A stretch of 64,000 nt of DNA from Planctomycetota bacterium. GTDB lineage: Bacteria > Planctomycetota > B15-G4. The notes under the pieces are model-generated. The model searched no databases, had not been told where the DNA came from, and worked only from the letters and a program-made list of their open reading frames with translations. Below, piece by piece: positions 9,600-17,170 of the stretch. Positions within the stretch are counted from its first letter, which is position 1, and each line of letters begins with the position of its first letter. The stretch spans positions 1 to 64,000 of the forward strand of contig JAJDEQ010000183.1 in the NCBI GenBank assembly GCA_029259695.1, read 5' to 3'. A program made the position numbers and the translations under genes.

Positions 9600-10019
9600 A
9601 TGGCTGTGAAACTTCGACTGAAGCGCATCGGACGGCGGAACCGCCCGTTCTTCAGGATCTGCGTTTTTGACTCGCGGACCCGCCGCGACGGCGCGCCGAT
9701 CGAGGAGCTGGGCGCGTACGACCCGTACGCCGAGACGCTCGAGGACAAGGTCACGCTGAACGGCGAGCGCGTGCTGTACTGGCTCGGCGTCGGCGCCCAG
9801 CCCAGCGAGACGGTGGGTTCGTTCCTGCGGCGCCTGGGCGTGCGCAAGGGACAACCGCTGCCCGAGGGCTTCATGGCCAAGGCGGCCGAGGCCGCGGCCA
9901 CCGAGCTCGCCGCTGATGCGGACGCAGGTGCGGATGCAGGTGCGGAGGCTACTGCCGATGCTCCGGCCGACGCGGTGCCCGCAGCCGGCGACGGCTCCGA
10001 GACCGGGAGTGCGACCTGA
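9600..10019 (+). CDS. rpsP: 30S ribosomal protein S16 with acidic Ala/Asp tail
   Basis: A small-subunit ribosomal protein. Residues 1-90 are a standard S16: [20 protein letters not shown] start, [12 protein letters not shown] turn, and the conserved V[13 protein letters not shown] segment. A ~48-residue tail of Ala, Asp, Glu and Gly (92-139) follows; it has low complexity and is net acidic. In most bacteria rpsP is followed by rimM-trmD-rplS. Here it is followed after 2 bp by an H1-tailed protein, and none of those genes is present. The gap of 99 bp after ffh may hold its own promoter, but no good hexamers were found. Confidence 0.97.
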   Translation: MAVKLRLKRIGRRNRPFFRICVFDSRTRRDGAPIEELGAYDPYAETLEDKVTLNGERVLYWLGVGAQPSETVGSFLRRLGVRKGQPLPEGFMAKAAEAAATELAADADAGADAGAEATADAPADAVPAAGDGSETGSAT

Positions 10020-10021
10020 TC

Positions 10022-11044
10022 GTGAGTCCCGCTGCCAAGACGCAGAGCCGCAAGAAGACGAAGACGACGAGCGCCGGCAAGGCGAGCAAGTCGACGAGCA
10101 AGAAGACGGCGACGAAGAAGAAGTCCGCGACCAAGAAGGCTCCCGCCAAGGCGGCGGCCAAGAAGGCGCCGGCGAAGAAGGCTCCGGCGAAGAAGGCTCC
10201 GGCCAGAAAAGCTCCGGCCAAGAAGGCGAGCACCAGGAAGGCTCCGGCCAAGAAAGCGAGCGCGAAGAAGGCTCCGGTCAAGCAGGCTCCGGCCAAGAAG
10301 CCGGCAGCCAAGGCAACTCCTGCGAAGAAGACCTCGACCAAGGCTCCCGCAAAGCCCAAGGCGGCTCCCAAGCCGAAGGCTCCCCCGCGCCGGCGAATCT
10401 CGCCCAAGCAGAGGATGGAGGAGATCCTGGAGCGGCTCGATCGTTCGTTCGGTGCAGTCGATGTGCCCGGCGAGTCGCGTGACACGCTCGAGCGGGCGGT
10501 CTACCTCGTCCTGCGCGAGAAGGCCACCAGCGGGACCACGGAGAAGGCGCTCGAGGTGCTGCGCGAGGAGTACGTCGACTGGAACGAAGTGCGTGTGTCC
10601 CGTGCGTCCGAGCTCTCGCGCATGATGCTCGGCTCGTCCCGTCCGCCTTCGTTGCGTCGCTTGTACCCCCGTGCTCAGCGCATGCGCGACATGATCGATC
10701 AGATCTACAACGATCGGAACGACACGTCGCTCGACTTCCTGCTCGACATGAAGCCGAAGGACCAGCTCGAGTACCTCGAGGACCTCGACGACCTGGGCAT
10801 GCACAACGCCTACGCCCTCGTGCAGTGGCTGTCGGGCGACGACAAGCTGGTGCTGGTCTCGAGCGAGATGGCGCGCGTGGCCCAGACGTTGGGGCTCACG
10901 GAGACCGCCGCCGTGACCAAGGTGCGCAAGGAACTGGGCGCCCTGATCGAGCAGGCCGAACTGGTGAAGCTGCAGGCGCACCTCAACCAGCTGGCCGACC
11001 TGGAGGGATCCTGGCCGTCCTCACTGGCGGAGTACACCACCTGA
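10022..11044 (+). CDS. Histone H1-like tail fused to a degenerate HhH-GPD (endonuclease III-like) domain
   Basis: A 340-residue, two-part protein. Residues 1-125 are almost entirely Lys, Ala, Pro, Ser and Thr, with repeated KKAPA units, as in bacterial H1-like DNA-binding tails. Residues ~126-340 are helical and align by eye with the endonuclease III/HhH-GPD fold ([15 protein letters not shown], then [13 protein letters not shown], then [14 protein letters not shown]). In true endonuclease III the matching segments carry the catalytic Lys (LPGVGRKTAN) and Asp (VDTH). Here these are His and Ser, and the 4Fe-4S cysteines are absent, so glycosylase activity is unlikely. Probably a DNA-binding or nucleoid protein. 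The GTG start lies 2 bp after rpsP, implying coupled expression. Confidence 0.75.
   Translation: MSPAAKTQSRKKTKTTSAGKASKSTSKKTATKKKSATKKAPAKAAAKKAPAKKAPAKKAPARKAPAKKASTRKAPAKKASAKKAPVKQAPAKKPAAKATPAKKTSTKAPAKPKAAPKPKAPPRRRISPKQRMEEILERLDRSFGAVDVPGESRDTLERAVYLVLREKATSGTTEKALEVLREEYVDWNEVRVSRASELSRMMLGSSRPPSLRRLYPRAQRMRDMIDQIYNDRNDTSLDFLLDMKPKDQLEYLEDLDDLGMHNAYALVQWLSGDDKLVLVSSEMARVAQTLGLTETAAVTKVRKELGALIEQAELVKLQAHLNQLADLEGSWPSSLAEYTT
10137..10320 (+). repeat. Degenerate 15-bp tandem repeats encoding KKAPA units
   Basis: Imperfect units built on GCCAAGAAGGCTCCG recur about a dozen times within the basic tail of the 10022 gene. They keep frame, so copy-number change would alter tail length without breaking the protein. 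Confidence 0.75.
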
Positions 11045-11097
11045 CCGCGGCTGGTTCGCACGCAGCGGATGCCCGGGATCCACCGGACGCCCCGGGT

Positions 11098-11709
11098 GTG
11101 TTGGCCAGGCTGGGCCCGCTCGTCCTGGCCTCGGCTTCGCCGCGGCGGGCCGACTTGCTGGGTCGGGCCGGTTACGACTTCGAGGTCCGGCCGGCGGACG
11201 TGGACGAGACGCCGGGTGCCGGGGAGGATCCGCTCGAACTGGTGCTGCGTCTGGCCGAGGCCAAGGCCACCGCCGGGGCGCAGGGTCTCACCGCGGGGAC
11301 CGTGATCGCCGGCGACACCGTGGTGATCCGGGACGCGGAGCCGCTGGGCAAGCCGGATGACGCGGCCGCCGCCCGACGCATGCTGCGCTCGCTCGCGGGG
11401 CGTGATCACAAGGTGGCCAGTTCGACGGCACTGCTGCACGTCGGGGCGGGCATGCCGGCGGGCTCCGGGGCCGTCGTGTCGGGCGTCGACGTGTCGGTGG
11501 TACGCTTCGCGTCCCTGGACGAGGAGCGTCTGGAGACCTACGTCGCGGGAGGTGAGTGGCGCGGCAAGGCCGGCGGCTACGCGATCCAGGGTGACGCGTC
11601 GGCGTTCGCCAGCGTCGTGGTGGGTCGGCTCGATACCGTCATCGGGCTGTCCCTCGAACTCGTCCAACGACTCGCGGATCGATTGGCGCGGCAGGTGGGG
11701 GTCAGATGA
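11098..11709 (+). CDS. maf: Maf-like nucleotide pyrophosphatase (Maf/Ham1 fold)
   Basis: Maf family proteins are cytoplasmic nucleoside-triphosphate pyrophosphatases acting on dTTP/UTP or modified nucleotides. The signature LVLASASPRRADLLGRAG is at the N-terminus, followed by the substrate-binding VRPADVDET and the catalytic region AGDTVVIRD. The C-terminal GKAGGYAIQGDAS motif is intact. Length from the chosen GTG is 203 residues, typical of the family. The start is uncertain because no clear Shine-Dalgarno sequence is visible, but the family begins only 5-8 residues before ASASPRR. The stop overlaps the start of the DUF192 gene by 4 bp (ATGA). Confidence 0.92.
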   Translation: MLARLGPLVLASASPRRADLLGRAGYDFEVRPADVDETPGAGEDPLELVLRLAEAKATAGAQGLTAGTVIAGDTVVIRDAEPLGKPDDAAAARRMLRSLAGRDHKVASSTALLHVGAGMPAGSGAVVSGVDVSVVRFASLDEERLETYVAGGEWRGKAGGYAIQGDASAFASVVVGRLDTVIGLSLELVQRLADRLARQVGVR

Positions 11710-12212
11710 TGGGATATGGAACGAGGCTGCTCCTCGTGATTGGCGCCTGCGGGCTGTTCGCCGCCGGCATGATGTTCTTGGGGGGCTGCGGTTCCGAGCC
11801 GGTCGACCTGACCGAACCGGCCAGGGACGAGCAGCAGGTCGCGCTCCAGGTGGCGGGCATGCCCGTCACCGCCGAACTGGCCCTCGACGCCCCGGCCAGG
11901 GCCCGGGGCCTGATGCACCGCACGAGCCTCGACGAGGACCGGGGCATGCTGTTCGTCTTCCCCAAGGCCAAGCCGCAGAAGTTCTGGATGCGGGACACGC
12001 TGATCGGGCTCGACATCATCTTCCTGGCCGACGACGGCACCGTGCTCAACATCCACCAGGCGCCGCCGGGGGTCGAGCAGCCGGGGTTCCCGTCCAAGGG
12101 ACCCTGCCGCCTGGTGCTTGAACTCAGCCGCGGGTGGAGTGCCCGGCACGGACTGAAGCCCGGCGATCGGGTGCCGGTGCCGGCCGAACTCTTCGCTCGG
12201 GCCGTGCCCTGA
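11706..12212 (+). CDS. DUF192 family lipoprotein
   Basis: A 168-residue protein with an N-terminal hydrophobic segment (about 8-25) ending in a lipobox (F-L-G-G-C), so it is probably lipid-anchored on the outer side of the cytoplasmic membrane. Residues ~40-160 match the DUF192 pattern recalled from the family: a [18 protein letters not shown] segment, then [15 protein letters not shown], and a C-terminal part ending around the GLKPGDRV turn. The biochemical role of DUF192 is not established. It overlaps maf by 4 bp and is followed by a GC inverted repeat near 12226-12238, then the rpmE promoter region. Confidence 0.88.
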   Translation: MMGYGTRLLLVIGACGLFAAGMMFLGGCGSEPVDLTEPARDEQQVALQVAGMPVTAELALDAPARARGLMHRTSLDEDRGMLFVFPKAKPQKFWMRDTLIGLDIIFLADDGTVLNIHQAPPGVEQPGFPSKGPCRLVLELSRGWSARHGLKPGDRVPVPAELFARAVP

Positions 12213-12267
12213 GCCGCCCCGGCCGGCCCGAACCGGGCTGCCCGGCAGTGCTGGAGACTGCTGGGGC

Positions 12268-12295
12268 TTGATCGCCTGGGCGCTCGATCTAGAAT
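12268..12295 (+). promoter_or_regulatory. Candidate sigma-70-type promoter for rpmE (possibly also prfA)
   Basis: TTGATC (12268-12273), a 16-bp spacer and TAGAAT (12290-12295). This is the best-matching promoter noticed in the window: four of six bases at -35 and five of six at -10. It lies in the only sizeable gap of this run, about 90 bases before the rpmE start. Confidence 0.55.
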
Positions 12296-12387
12296 GTGCG
12301 GTTTGCCGCTGCGCCCTGAGTTGGGGTCGAGCGAGCCGGTTCGCCGCCGCGCGGGTTGCGACCACGACAGGACAGGAAGGTGACGAC

Positions 12388-12612
12388 ATGAAGGCCGGAA
12401 TCCACCCCGACTACGTCGAGTGCGTCGTGACCTGCGGTTGCGGCAACACCTTCAGCACGCGCTCTACGGTGCCGAAGCTGAACATCGAGATCTGTTCGGC
12501 CTGTCACCCGTTCTACACCGGTCAGCAGAAGTTCGTGGACACGGCCGGGCGCATCGAGAAGTTCAACCGCCGCTTCGCCAAGCGCACGCAGGCCACCAAG
12601 TCGGACGACTGA
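12388..12612 (+). CDS. rpmE: 50S ribosomal protein L31 (zinc-binding type)
   Basis: A 74-residue large-subunit ribosomal protein. It is the zinc-binding form: cysteines occur as C-G-C near residues 16-18 and C-S-A-C at 37-40. The zinc-independent paralogues induced by zinc starvation lack these. The sequence [11 protein letters not shown] and the [16 protein letters not shown] segment are characteristic. The ATG at 12388 follows an AGGAAGG ribosome-binding site at good spacing. It is preceded by a promoter candidate and followed by prfA after a 113-bp gap that contains inverted repeats (12619-12627 with 12671-12679). Confidence 0.97.
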   Translation: MKAGIHPDYVECVVTCGCGNTFSTRSTVPKLNIEICSACHPFYTGQQKFVDTAGRIEKFNRRFAKRTQATKSDD

Positions 12613-12725
12613 CCGGCGCCGCGCCGCGCGCCTGATCCGGTCGCCCCGTACTCAGCTCCCCCGAGGGGCGGCGGCGCGGGGACAAGTCATCCGACGGCGT
12701 ACCGCGGGGGTCGACACTCCAAGCC

Positions 12726-13826
12726 ATGTTCGCCCGACTCAAGCAGAGCGCCGACCGCTACCACGAACTGGAGCAGGCTCTCGCCGACCCGGACGTGCAC
12801 GGGCAGCCGGTGCGCATGCAGTCGATGTTGCGCGAGATGGGTGCCCTGCGCAGCCAGGCCGAATGCTACGAACGCTGGGCTGAGCTCGAGGATCGGCGGC
12901 TCAAGGCGACGGAGATGCTCGACGACTCCGACGCCGAGCTGTGCGAGCTGGCCCGCGAAGAACTCGAGGAGGTCGGTGCCGCGCTCGAGCAGATGACCGA
13001 GGACCTCAAGCGCGAGGTCGCCGACGACGACCCGAATCGCGGCCGCGCCGTGATGCTGGAGGTGCGCGCCGGAACGGGCGGGGACGAGGCGACGCTGTTC
13101 GCCGGTGATCTCGTGCGTCTCTACACCCGCTTCGCCGAGCAGCACGGACTCAAACTCGAGGTCCTCACCAGTCACCCGTCCGAGGTCGGTGGCTACAAGG
13201 AGATCGTGCTCTCGGTCGCCGGGCCGGATGCCTGGGACCTGTTCCGCTTCGAGGCGGGGGGGCACCGGGTGCAGCGCGTGCCGGCGACCGAGACGCAGGG
13301 ACGCATCCACACCTCGGCTGCCACGGTGGCCGTGTTGCCCGAGGCGGAGGAGGTGGACGTCGAGATCCAGGAGTCCGACCTGCGCATCGACACCTACCGC
13401 TCCAGCGGGCCGGGTGGGCAGAACGTGAACAAGACGAGCAGCGCCATCCGAATCACCCACGAGCCCACCGGGACGGTGGTGCAGTGCCAGGACGAGTCGA
13501 GCCAGCACAAGAACAAGGCCAGGGCCATGCGCATGCTGCGCTCGCGGATCCGTCAGGCCCAGGAAGAGGCCAGCAAGGCCGCCGTCGACGCTTCGCGCCG
13601 GACCCAGGTGGGCTCGGGCGACCGCAGCGAGCGCGTGCGCACCTACAACTTTCCGCAGAACCGCGTCACTGACCACCGGATCAAGACGAGTTACAGTCTC
13701 GAAACCGTGATGTTGGGGAACTTGCGGGACATCGTCGAGGATCTGCGCCGACGCGACCTCGAGGAGAAGATCGCCGCCCTCACCGACGGTGGCGAGCAAG
13801 CCAGCACAAGCCCAGGAGCAGCGTGA
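12726..13826 (+). CDS. prfA: Peptide chain release factor 1 (RF1)
   Basis: Recognises UAA and UAG stop codons and triggers peptide release. The protein has 366 residues, the normal length. The codon-reading tripeptide P-A-T is at 186-188 ([15 protein letters not shown]), which marks RF1 rather than RF2 (S-P-F). The catalytic GGQ is at 230-232 in [15 protein letters not shown]. The C-terminal helical domain ends in a short Ser/Thr/Gly tail. One base after its stop codon comes the start of a membrane protein gene, then prmC, whose product methylates the GGQ glutamine. The functional prfA-prmC pair is therefore kept, with one gene inserted. Confidence 0.97.
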   Translation: MFARLKQSADRYHELEQALADPDVHGQPVRMQSMLREMGALRSQAECYERWAELEDRRLKATEMLDDSDAELCELAREELEEVGAALEQMTEDLKREVADDDPNRGRAVMLEVRAGTGGDEATLFAGDLVRLYTRFAEQHGLKLEVLTSHPSEVGGYKEIVLSVAGPDAWDLFRFEAGGHRVQRVPATETQGRIHTSAATVAVLPEAEEVDVEIQESDLRIDTYRSSGPGGQNVNKTSSAIRITHEPTGTVVQCQDESSQHKNKARAMRMLRSRIRQAQEEASKAAVDASRRTQVGSGDRSERVRTYNFPQNRVTDHRIKTSYSLETVMLGNLRDIVEDLRRRDLEEKIAALTDGGEQASTSPGAA

Positions 13827-13827
13827 C

Positions 13828-14844
13828 GTGAGCGATTCCGACGACCTGAAGCGCGACGCATCGGATGGTGACGAACTCGATCTCGACCTCGAGCTGGACG
13901 AGCTCGAACTCGAGTTGGAGGTCGTCGAGGACGAGACCCCGGCGACGCCGACTGCGGAGACGAGTGCCGATCCCGCTCCGTCGAGCGATGCGGGTGGGGC
14001 CCTGGCTGCCGCCGCCGTGACGGCTGCCGTCGCGGAGGTGAGCCCGGCCGACGCGGGCGCCGCCGGCGCGCAAGCGGCTGCTGCGGGCGACGGGGCCGGG
14101 CAGGCAACAGCAGGTGAAGGCCAGTGGGTCTGGCAGTTCGCCGCGCCGCCGCCACCGCCTTCGTTCCTGGCCGTGTTCTTCTCCGGCAATGCGCTGAAGG
14201 AGCTCTACCGGTTCTTCGCTTGTGGCGTGATCGTGCTCATCGGTTGCCTGTTGCCCTGGGCCGTGGACGCCTCGGCGTCGGTCTCGGCGGACGGCGAGTT
14301 GGGCGAGCTGCTGAGTCAGCAGACGATCTACGCGCCCGGCTACACCGTCCCCATCGGCGCCATCACGCTCGTGCTCGCCCTGTGGCTGGTGTGGGCGGCG
14401 TGCAGCGGCATCTACAGCCGACGCCAGAAGATCCTGCCCGTGTTCCTGATGCTGATTCCGGCCGAGGTCACCTGGATCCGCTTCCTGGATGCGATCGAGA
14501 CGGTCAACACCAGCGGCACGAACCTCGGTCTGCTGGACAAGGTGTCGGCCATGTTGTCGACGGCCGGCACCGGCGTGGTGCTGGCGCTGATCGGGTCGAC
14601 CGTGGTGTCCCTGCAGCTCGTGCTGACGATCATGCGCATCATGCGCAAGAAGGACGGCGGCGCCGCCGGCGCCCGGCGCGCCAAGGGCAAGGACAAGCCC
14701 GCCAAGAGCAAGCCGACCAAGGCCAAGGCCGACAAGTCGAAGGCCAAGGCCAAGAAGGACGACAAGAAGGGCGCAGCCAAGAAGGATGGCAAGGACGGTG
14801 ACGACGCCAAGGCCGGCAAGGGACGACGCGGCCGCAAGCGCTGA
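13828..14844 (+). CDS. Membrane protein with acidic N-terminus and Lys-rich C-terminus, unknown function
   Basis: Not recognised. The 338-residue product (GTG at 13828, AGGAG about 9 bases upstream) has three zones. Residues 1-~115 are low-complexity, first Asp/Glu/Leu-rich, then Ala/Gly-rich. Residues ~120-275 contain about four hydrophobic segments (around FFACGVIVLIGCLLPW, GAITLVLALWLVWAA, ILPVFLMLIPAEVTW and GVVLALIGSTVVSLQLVL). The last ~65 residues are Lys/Ala-rich and resemble the H1-like tail of the gene at 10022. A longer start at 13789 would overlap prfA by 38 bp but lacks a ribosome-binding site. Its last 59 bp overlap prmC in another frame. The charged ends suggest cytoplasmic interaction surfaces; this is inference only. 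Confidence 0.7.
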   Translation: MSDSDDLKRDASDGDELDLDLELDELELELEVVEDETPATPTAETSADPAPSSDAGGALAAAAVTAAVAEVSPADAGAAGAQAAAAGDGAGQATAGEGQWVWQFAAPPPPPSFLAVFFSGNALKELYRFFACGVIVLIGCLLPWAVDASASVSADGELGELLSQQTIYAPGYTVPIGAITLVLALWLVWAACSGIYSRRQKILPVFLMLIPAEVTWIRFLDAIETVNTSGTNLGLLDKVSAMLSTAGTGVVLALIGSTVVSLQLVLTIMRIMRKKDGGAAGARRAKGKDKPAKSKPTKAKADKSKAKAKKDDKKGAAKKDGKDGDDAKAGKGRRGRKR

Positions 14845-15691
14845 CCCGCTGCTGAGAGACGCGGCCATCCGGCTGGCGCCGCGCGCGGGCGACGTTCCCA
14901 CGGGGCGGCTCGAGGCGGAGGTGCTGCTGGCGTTCGTGCTGGGGACGACGCGGGCCGGGCTGCTGGCACTGCCCGGCGTCTCGTCCGCCGACCGTACCCG
15001 CTTCGACGCGTTGGTGGCGGAGCGGGAGGCGACGGCGCGACCGGTCGCCTATCTCACCGGGAGGCGCGCCTTCGCCGCGCTCGACCTGGCGGTGGGAACT
15101 GGTGTGCTCGTGCCACGCCCCGAGACCGAGCACCTGGTCGAACTCTTCGTGGAGTTGGATCAGGAGGGAGCGATCCCGCCCGGGCCGGTGGTGGATCGCG
15201 GCACGGGTTCCGGCGCCATTGCGCTCGCCGTCGCTGACGCTTGTGGTGCGAAGCGGCGAGTGGTCGCCTGTGATCTGAGTGCTGCCGCACTGCGGATCGC
15301 GGCGCGCAACGTGCGCGCGCTGGAGGCCGAGGGGCAGGTGGCCCTCGTGCGCGGAGATGGTCTGTCGCCCTTCGGTGACGACACCTTCGCGGCGGTGCTC
15401 GTCAATCCACCGTACGTCGAACCGGGAGAGTGGGACGGGCTGCCGACCGATGTGCGCGATCACGAACCGCGCATGGCGCTCGTGCCGGCGCAAGGCTCGG
15501 TCTCGGCGATGTACACCTCGCTGCTCGGCGCGGCGCGGCGCGTCCTGAAGCCCGGCGGGTGGTTCGTGACCGAGGTCGGTGACGGTCAGGCGTCGACGGT
15601 GGCGGGGCAGGCCCGGGCTGACGGCTGGGAGTGCGTGACCGTGCGCGCCGACCTGGCGGGCATCGAGCGTGTCGTGGCTGCGCGCGCGTGA
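14786..15691 (+). CDS. prmC: Release-factor glutamine N5-methyltransferase PrmC (HemK)
   Basis: Transfers a methyl group from S-adenosylmethionine to the glutamine of the GGQ motif in release factors. The 301-residue protein has the N-terminal helical substrate-binding domain (1-~105), then the Rossmann methyltransferase domain. That domain carries the SAM motif DRGTGSGAIAL (138-148) and the catalytic NPPY (207-210). The family signature GVLVPRPETE is at 106-115. The ATG at 14786 overlaps the preceding gene by 59 bp; an in-frame GTG 15 bases later is the alternative start. Its stop codon lies in the loop of a strong hairpin that separates it from the convergent PilZ gene. Confidence 0.95.
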   Translation: MARTVTTPRPARDDAAASADPLLRDAAIRLAPRAGDVPTGRLEAEVLLAFVLGTTRAGLLALPGVSSADRTRFDALVAEREATARPVAYLTGRRAFAALDLAVGTGVLVPRPETEHLVELFVELDQEGAIPPGPVVDRGTGSGAIALAVADACGAKRRVVACDLSAAALRIAARNVRALEAEGQVALVRGDGLSPFGDDTFAAVLVNPPYVEPGEWDGLPTDVRDHEPRMALVPAQGSVSAMYTSLLGAARRVLKPGGWFVTEVGDGQASTVAGQARADGWECVTVRADLAGIERVVAARA

Positions 15692-15702
15692 GCGCGCGCA
15701 GC
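15677..15702. terminator. Perfect 11-bp GC hairpin with GTGA loop between convergent genes
   Basis: GCTGCGCGCGC, loop GTGA, then GCGCGCGCAGC: an exact inverted repeat. The prmC stop codon TGA occupies the loop, and the right arm ends 6 bases before the stop of the convergent PilZ gene. No T-run follows, so if it terminates transcription it is an atypical, possibly bidirectional, terminator. A GUGA loop belongs to the GNRA class, which stabilises RNA hairpins. Confidence 0.6.
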
Positions 15703-15707
15703 ACGCG

Positions 15708-16070
15708 TCAGGTGCTCTGCGTCGCGCGGTGCTGGATCTCGATGAACTGCTTGAGCGTCTCGGTGTTCGACTGATCCATCGCGGTGAAGAAGATCGCCAC
15801 GTGGTAGCCGTCCGAGCCGGCGGGATCGCAACGCACGACCGCACCACCCACGGTGAGTGAGGGGCCGTCCGGCGGCAGCTTCATCGTGATCTCGAGGACG
15901 GTCATCTCCTCGAAGGCGATCGTCGACAGGCACGACAAGCCGGACATGCTGATGTCCTTGAGCGTCGCTGCGTTCTGCTCGCCTTCTTCGCCCGGCCCGA
16001 GGTCGACTGTGCCCTGGATGGGGAAGCGTGGGTGGAGCCGGCGTTCCTTGGGTTGGCTGGGATCGCTCAT
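15708..16070 (-). CDS. PilZ domain protein
   Basis: A 120-residue single-domain PilZ protein; PilZ domains commonly bind cyclic di-GMP and act as effectors of motility, adhesion or exopolysaccharide output. The two ligand motifs are recognisable: R-x-x-x-R in RRLHPRFPIQG near the N-terminus and D-x-S-x-x-G in DISMSGLSC about 30 residues later. The ATG at 16070 was chosen because the protein-like sequence starts there. A longer start at 16160 adds 30 non-conserved residues and would put the likely promoter inside the gene. No Shine-Dalgarno sequence is visible. The large polysaccharide block in this window is a plausible but unproven target. Confidence 0.85.
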   Translation of the reverse strand: MSDPSQPKERRLHPRFPIQGTVDLGPGEEGEQNAATLKDISMSGLSCLSTIAFEEMTVLEITMKLPPDGPSLTVGGAVVRCDPAGSDGYHVAIFFTAMDQSNTETLKQFIEIQHRATQST

Positions 16071-16102
16071 CGCGGGTCGTCTGAGGAGGAAGGAAGGGGC
16101 GG

Positions 16103-16130
16103 AGTAACGCGGTCTTTCAGCACTCGTCAA
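16103..16130 (-). promoter_or_regulatory. Candidate promoter for the PilZ gene
   Basis: On the minus strand TTGACG (complement of 16125-16130) is followed by a 16-bp spacer and GTTACT (complement of 16103-16108). The -35 is a five-of-six match and the -10 a three-of-six match. It lies about 35 bases before the chosen start at 16070. Confidence 0.4.
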
Positions 16131-16209
16131 GGTACGTTCGAGGCCTGGAATTTCCAGCATGCTTCGGGATCTTCGGGACTCTCGGACGTACGATGGCGCA
16201 TGACGATGC

Positions 16210-16232
16210 TCGGTCAGATTGTTCGGTCAGAT
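16210..16232 (+). repeat. Two direct copies of TCGGTCAGAT, 13-bp period
   Basis: Copies at 16210-16219 and 16223-16232 between the divergent PilZ gene and ssb. The spacing is slightly more than one helical turn. This could be a regulator binding site, but no partner is known. Confidence 0.45.
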
Positions 16233-16440
16233 GCCGCTGTGGCTGGAGGCCAGGACCGCGGTTCTGCTTGCTGTGCTGACCGGTCGGGCGGGTTTGGATG
16301 GTCGGACTGCTCCGGGTTCGAGAGGACCGACCTGGGGTCGTGTCGCATCGGCCGTCCCACACCCACGCATCGACATCCAACTCAGGAACCTTGAACGGCG
16401 CTTTGCGCGAACGACTTGCGCGAGAGAAGGGAACGACAAG

Positions 16441-16893
16441 ATGGCTGGTTACAACAAGGTGCTGCTCATGGGCAACCTCACGCGCGATCCCGAGGTGCGC
16501 TCCACCACGAGCGGGCAATCGGTGACGGCCCTGGGGCTTGCGACCAACCGCAGCTACGTGGTGGGTGGGCCGGGCGGCGAGCGACGCGAGGAGACCACGT
16601 TCATCGACGTGGACTTCTGGGGCCGCCGCGGCGAGGCCATCGCGCAATACCTCAAGAAGGGCGATCCGATCTTCATCGAAGGCCGCCTGACCTTCCGGCA
16701 ATGGGAGGACAAGGACGGCAACAAGCGCAGCAAGCTCAGCGTGACCGGCGAGAACTTCGAGTTCGTCGGTGGTCGTGGTGGTGGGCAGCGCGGCGATGGC
16801 GGTGGCATGGAGCAGAGCGGCGGCATGGAGCAGGGCGGCGGCGCTCCGGCGGCTCAGCAAGAGGGCGGCGGCTTCGACGAGGTGCCGTTCTAG
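16441..16893 (+). CDS. ssb: Single-stranded DNA-binding protein
   Basis: A 150-residue SSB that coats single-stranded DNA during replication, repair and recombination. Residues 1-~110 are the OB-fold, with the typical start MAGYNKVLLMGNLTRDPEVR, the TSGQSVTALGLATNR strand and the W-G-R-x-G-E-A-I-A-Q-Y-L-K-K-G segment. A Gly/Gln-rich flexible linker follows, with repeated GGMEQ units. The tail ends D-E-V-P-F, a variant of the D-D-I-P-F tip through which SSB recruits partner proteins. The ribosome-binding site is AGAAGGGAA upstream of 16441. moaD starts 19 bp after the stop. Confidence 0.97.
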   Translation: MAGYNKVLLMGNLTRDPEVRSTTSGQSVTALGLATNRSYVVGGPGGERREETTFIDVDFWGRRGEAIAQYLKKGDPIFIEGRLTFRQWEDKDGNKRSKLSVTGENFEFVGGRGGGQRGDGGGMEQSGGMEQGGGAPAAQQEGGGFDEVPF

Positions 16894-16912
16894 GCTGCGC
16901 CGGGTCCCCGAG

Positions 16913-17170
16913 ATGCGCGTGCAGTTGTTCGCCGGCCTGGCCGAGGCCATGGGGCGGCGGGAGCTTCAACTCGCCGCGCCAGGTGTTGGCGCGGCTGGGG
17001 CCGCGGGCGGATGCACGGTGGCGGAGCTCGATGCTCACCTGCGCGAGACGTTCGCGGCACTCGTGCAGCAGCCCTTCCGCATCGCCGTGAACCAACGTTA
17101 CGCGTCGGCTGACGAGCGCGTCGGCGATGACGACGAGATCGCGCTGATCCCCCCCGTCTCGGGAGGCTGA
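16913..17170 (+). CDS. moaD: Molybdopterin synthase sulfur-carrier subunit MoaD
   Basis: An 85-residue ubiquitin-like protein ending in the required Gly-Gly, which is adenylated and then thiocarboxylated to donate sulfur in molybdopterin synthesis. Features seen: the beta-grasp start MRVQLFAGLAEAMGRRELQL, the F-R-I-A-V-N-Q-R-Y segment, and the D-D-E-I-A-L-I-P-P-V-S-G-G terminus. The ATG at 16913 is the family start; the in-frame extension upstream is within the end of ssb and is not conserved. The first unit of a seven-copy 18-bp repeat includes its last two codons and stop, and moaE lies just after the repeat. Confidence 0.93.
   Translation: MRVQLFAGLAEAMGRRELQLAAPGVGAAGAAGGCTVAELDAHLRETFAALVQQPFRIAVNQRYASADERVGDDDEIALIPPVSGG

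Larger units (their letters stand above)
16071..16440. other. Divergent intergenic region between the PilZ gene and ssb
   Basis: No gene is seen in these 370 bp. The region holds several short repeats: a CTGGAA-T-TTCCAG palindrome (16145-16157), a CTTCGGGA direct repeat with 9-bp period (16162-16178), and two TCGGTCAGAT copies 13 bp apart (listed separately). The last ~40 bases contain the ssb ribosome-binding region. Confidence 0.5.

Noticed and set aside
9053-10981. Open frame on the minus strand across ffh, rpsP and the H1-tailed gene
   Set aside because: Composition is Arg/Leu/Ala-rich, and it runs antisense to three well-supported genes. It reflects codon bias, not coding.
13789-13827. 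Longer start for the membrane protein after prfA (38-bp overlap)
   Set aside because: No ribosome-binding site precedes it, whereas AGGAG stands about 9 bases before the GTG at 13828.
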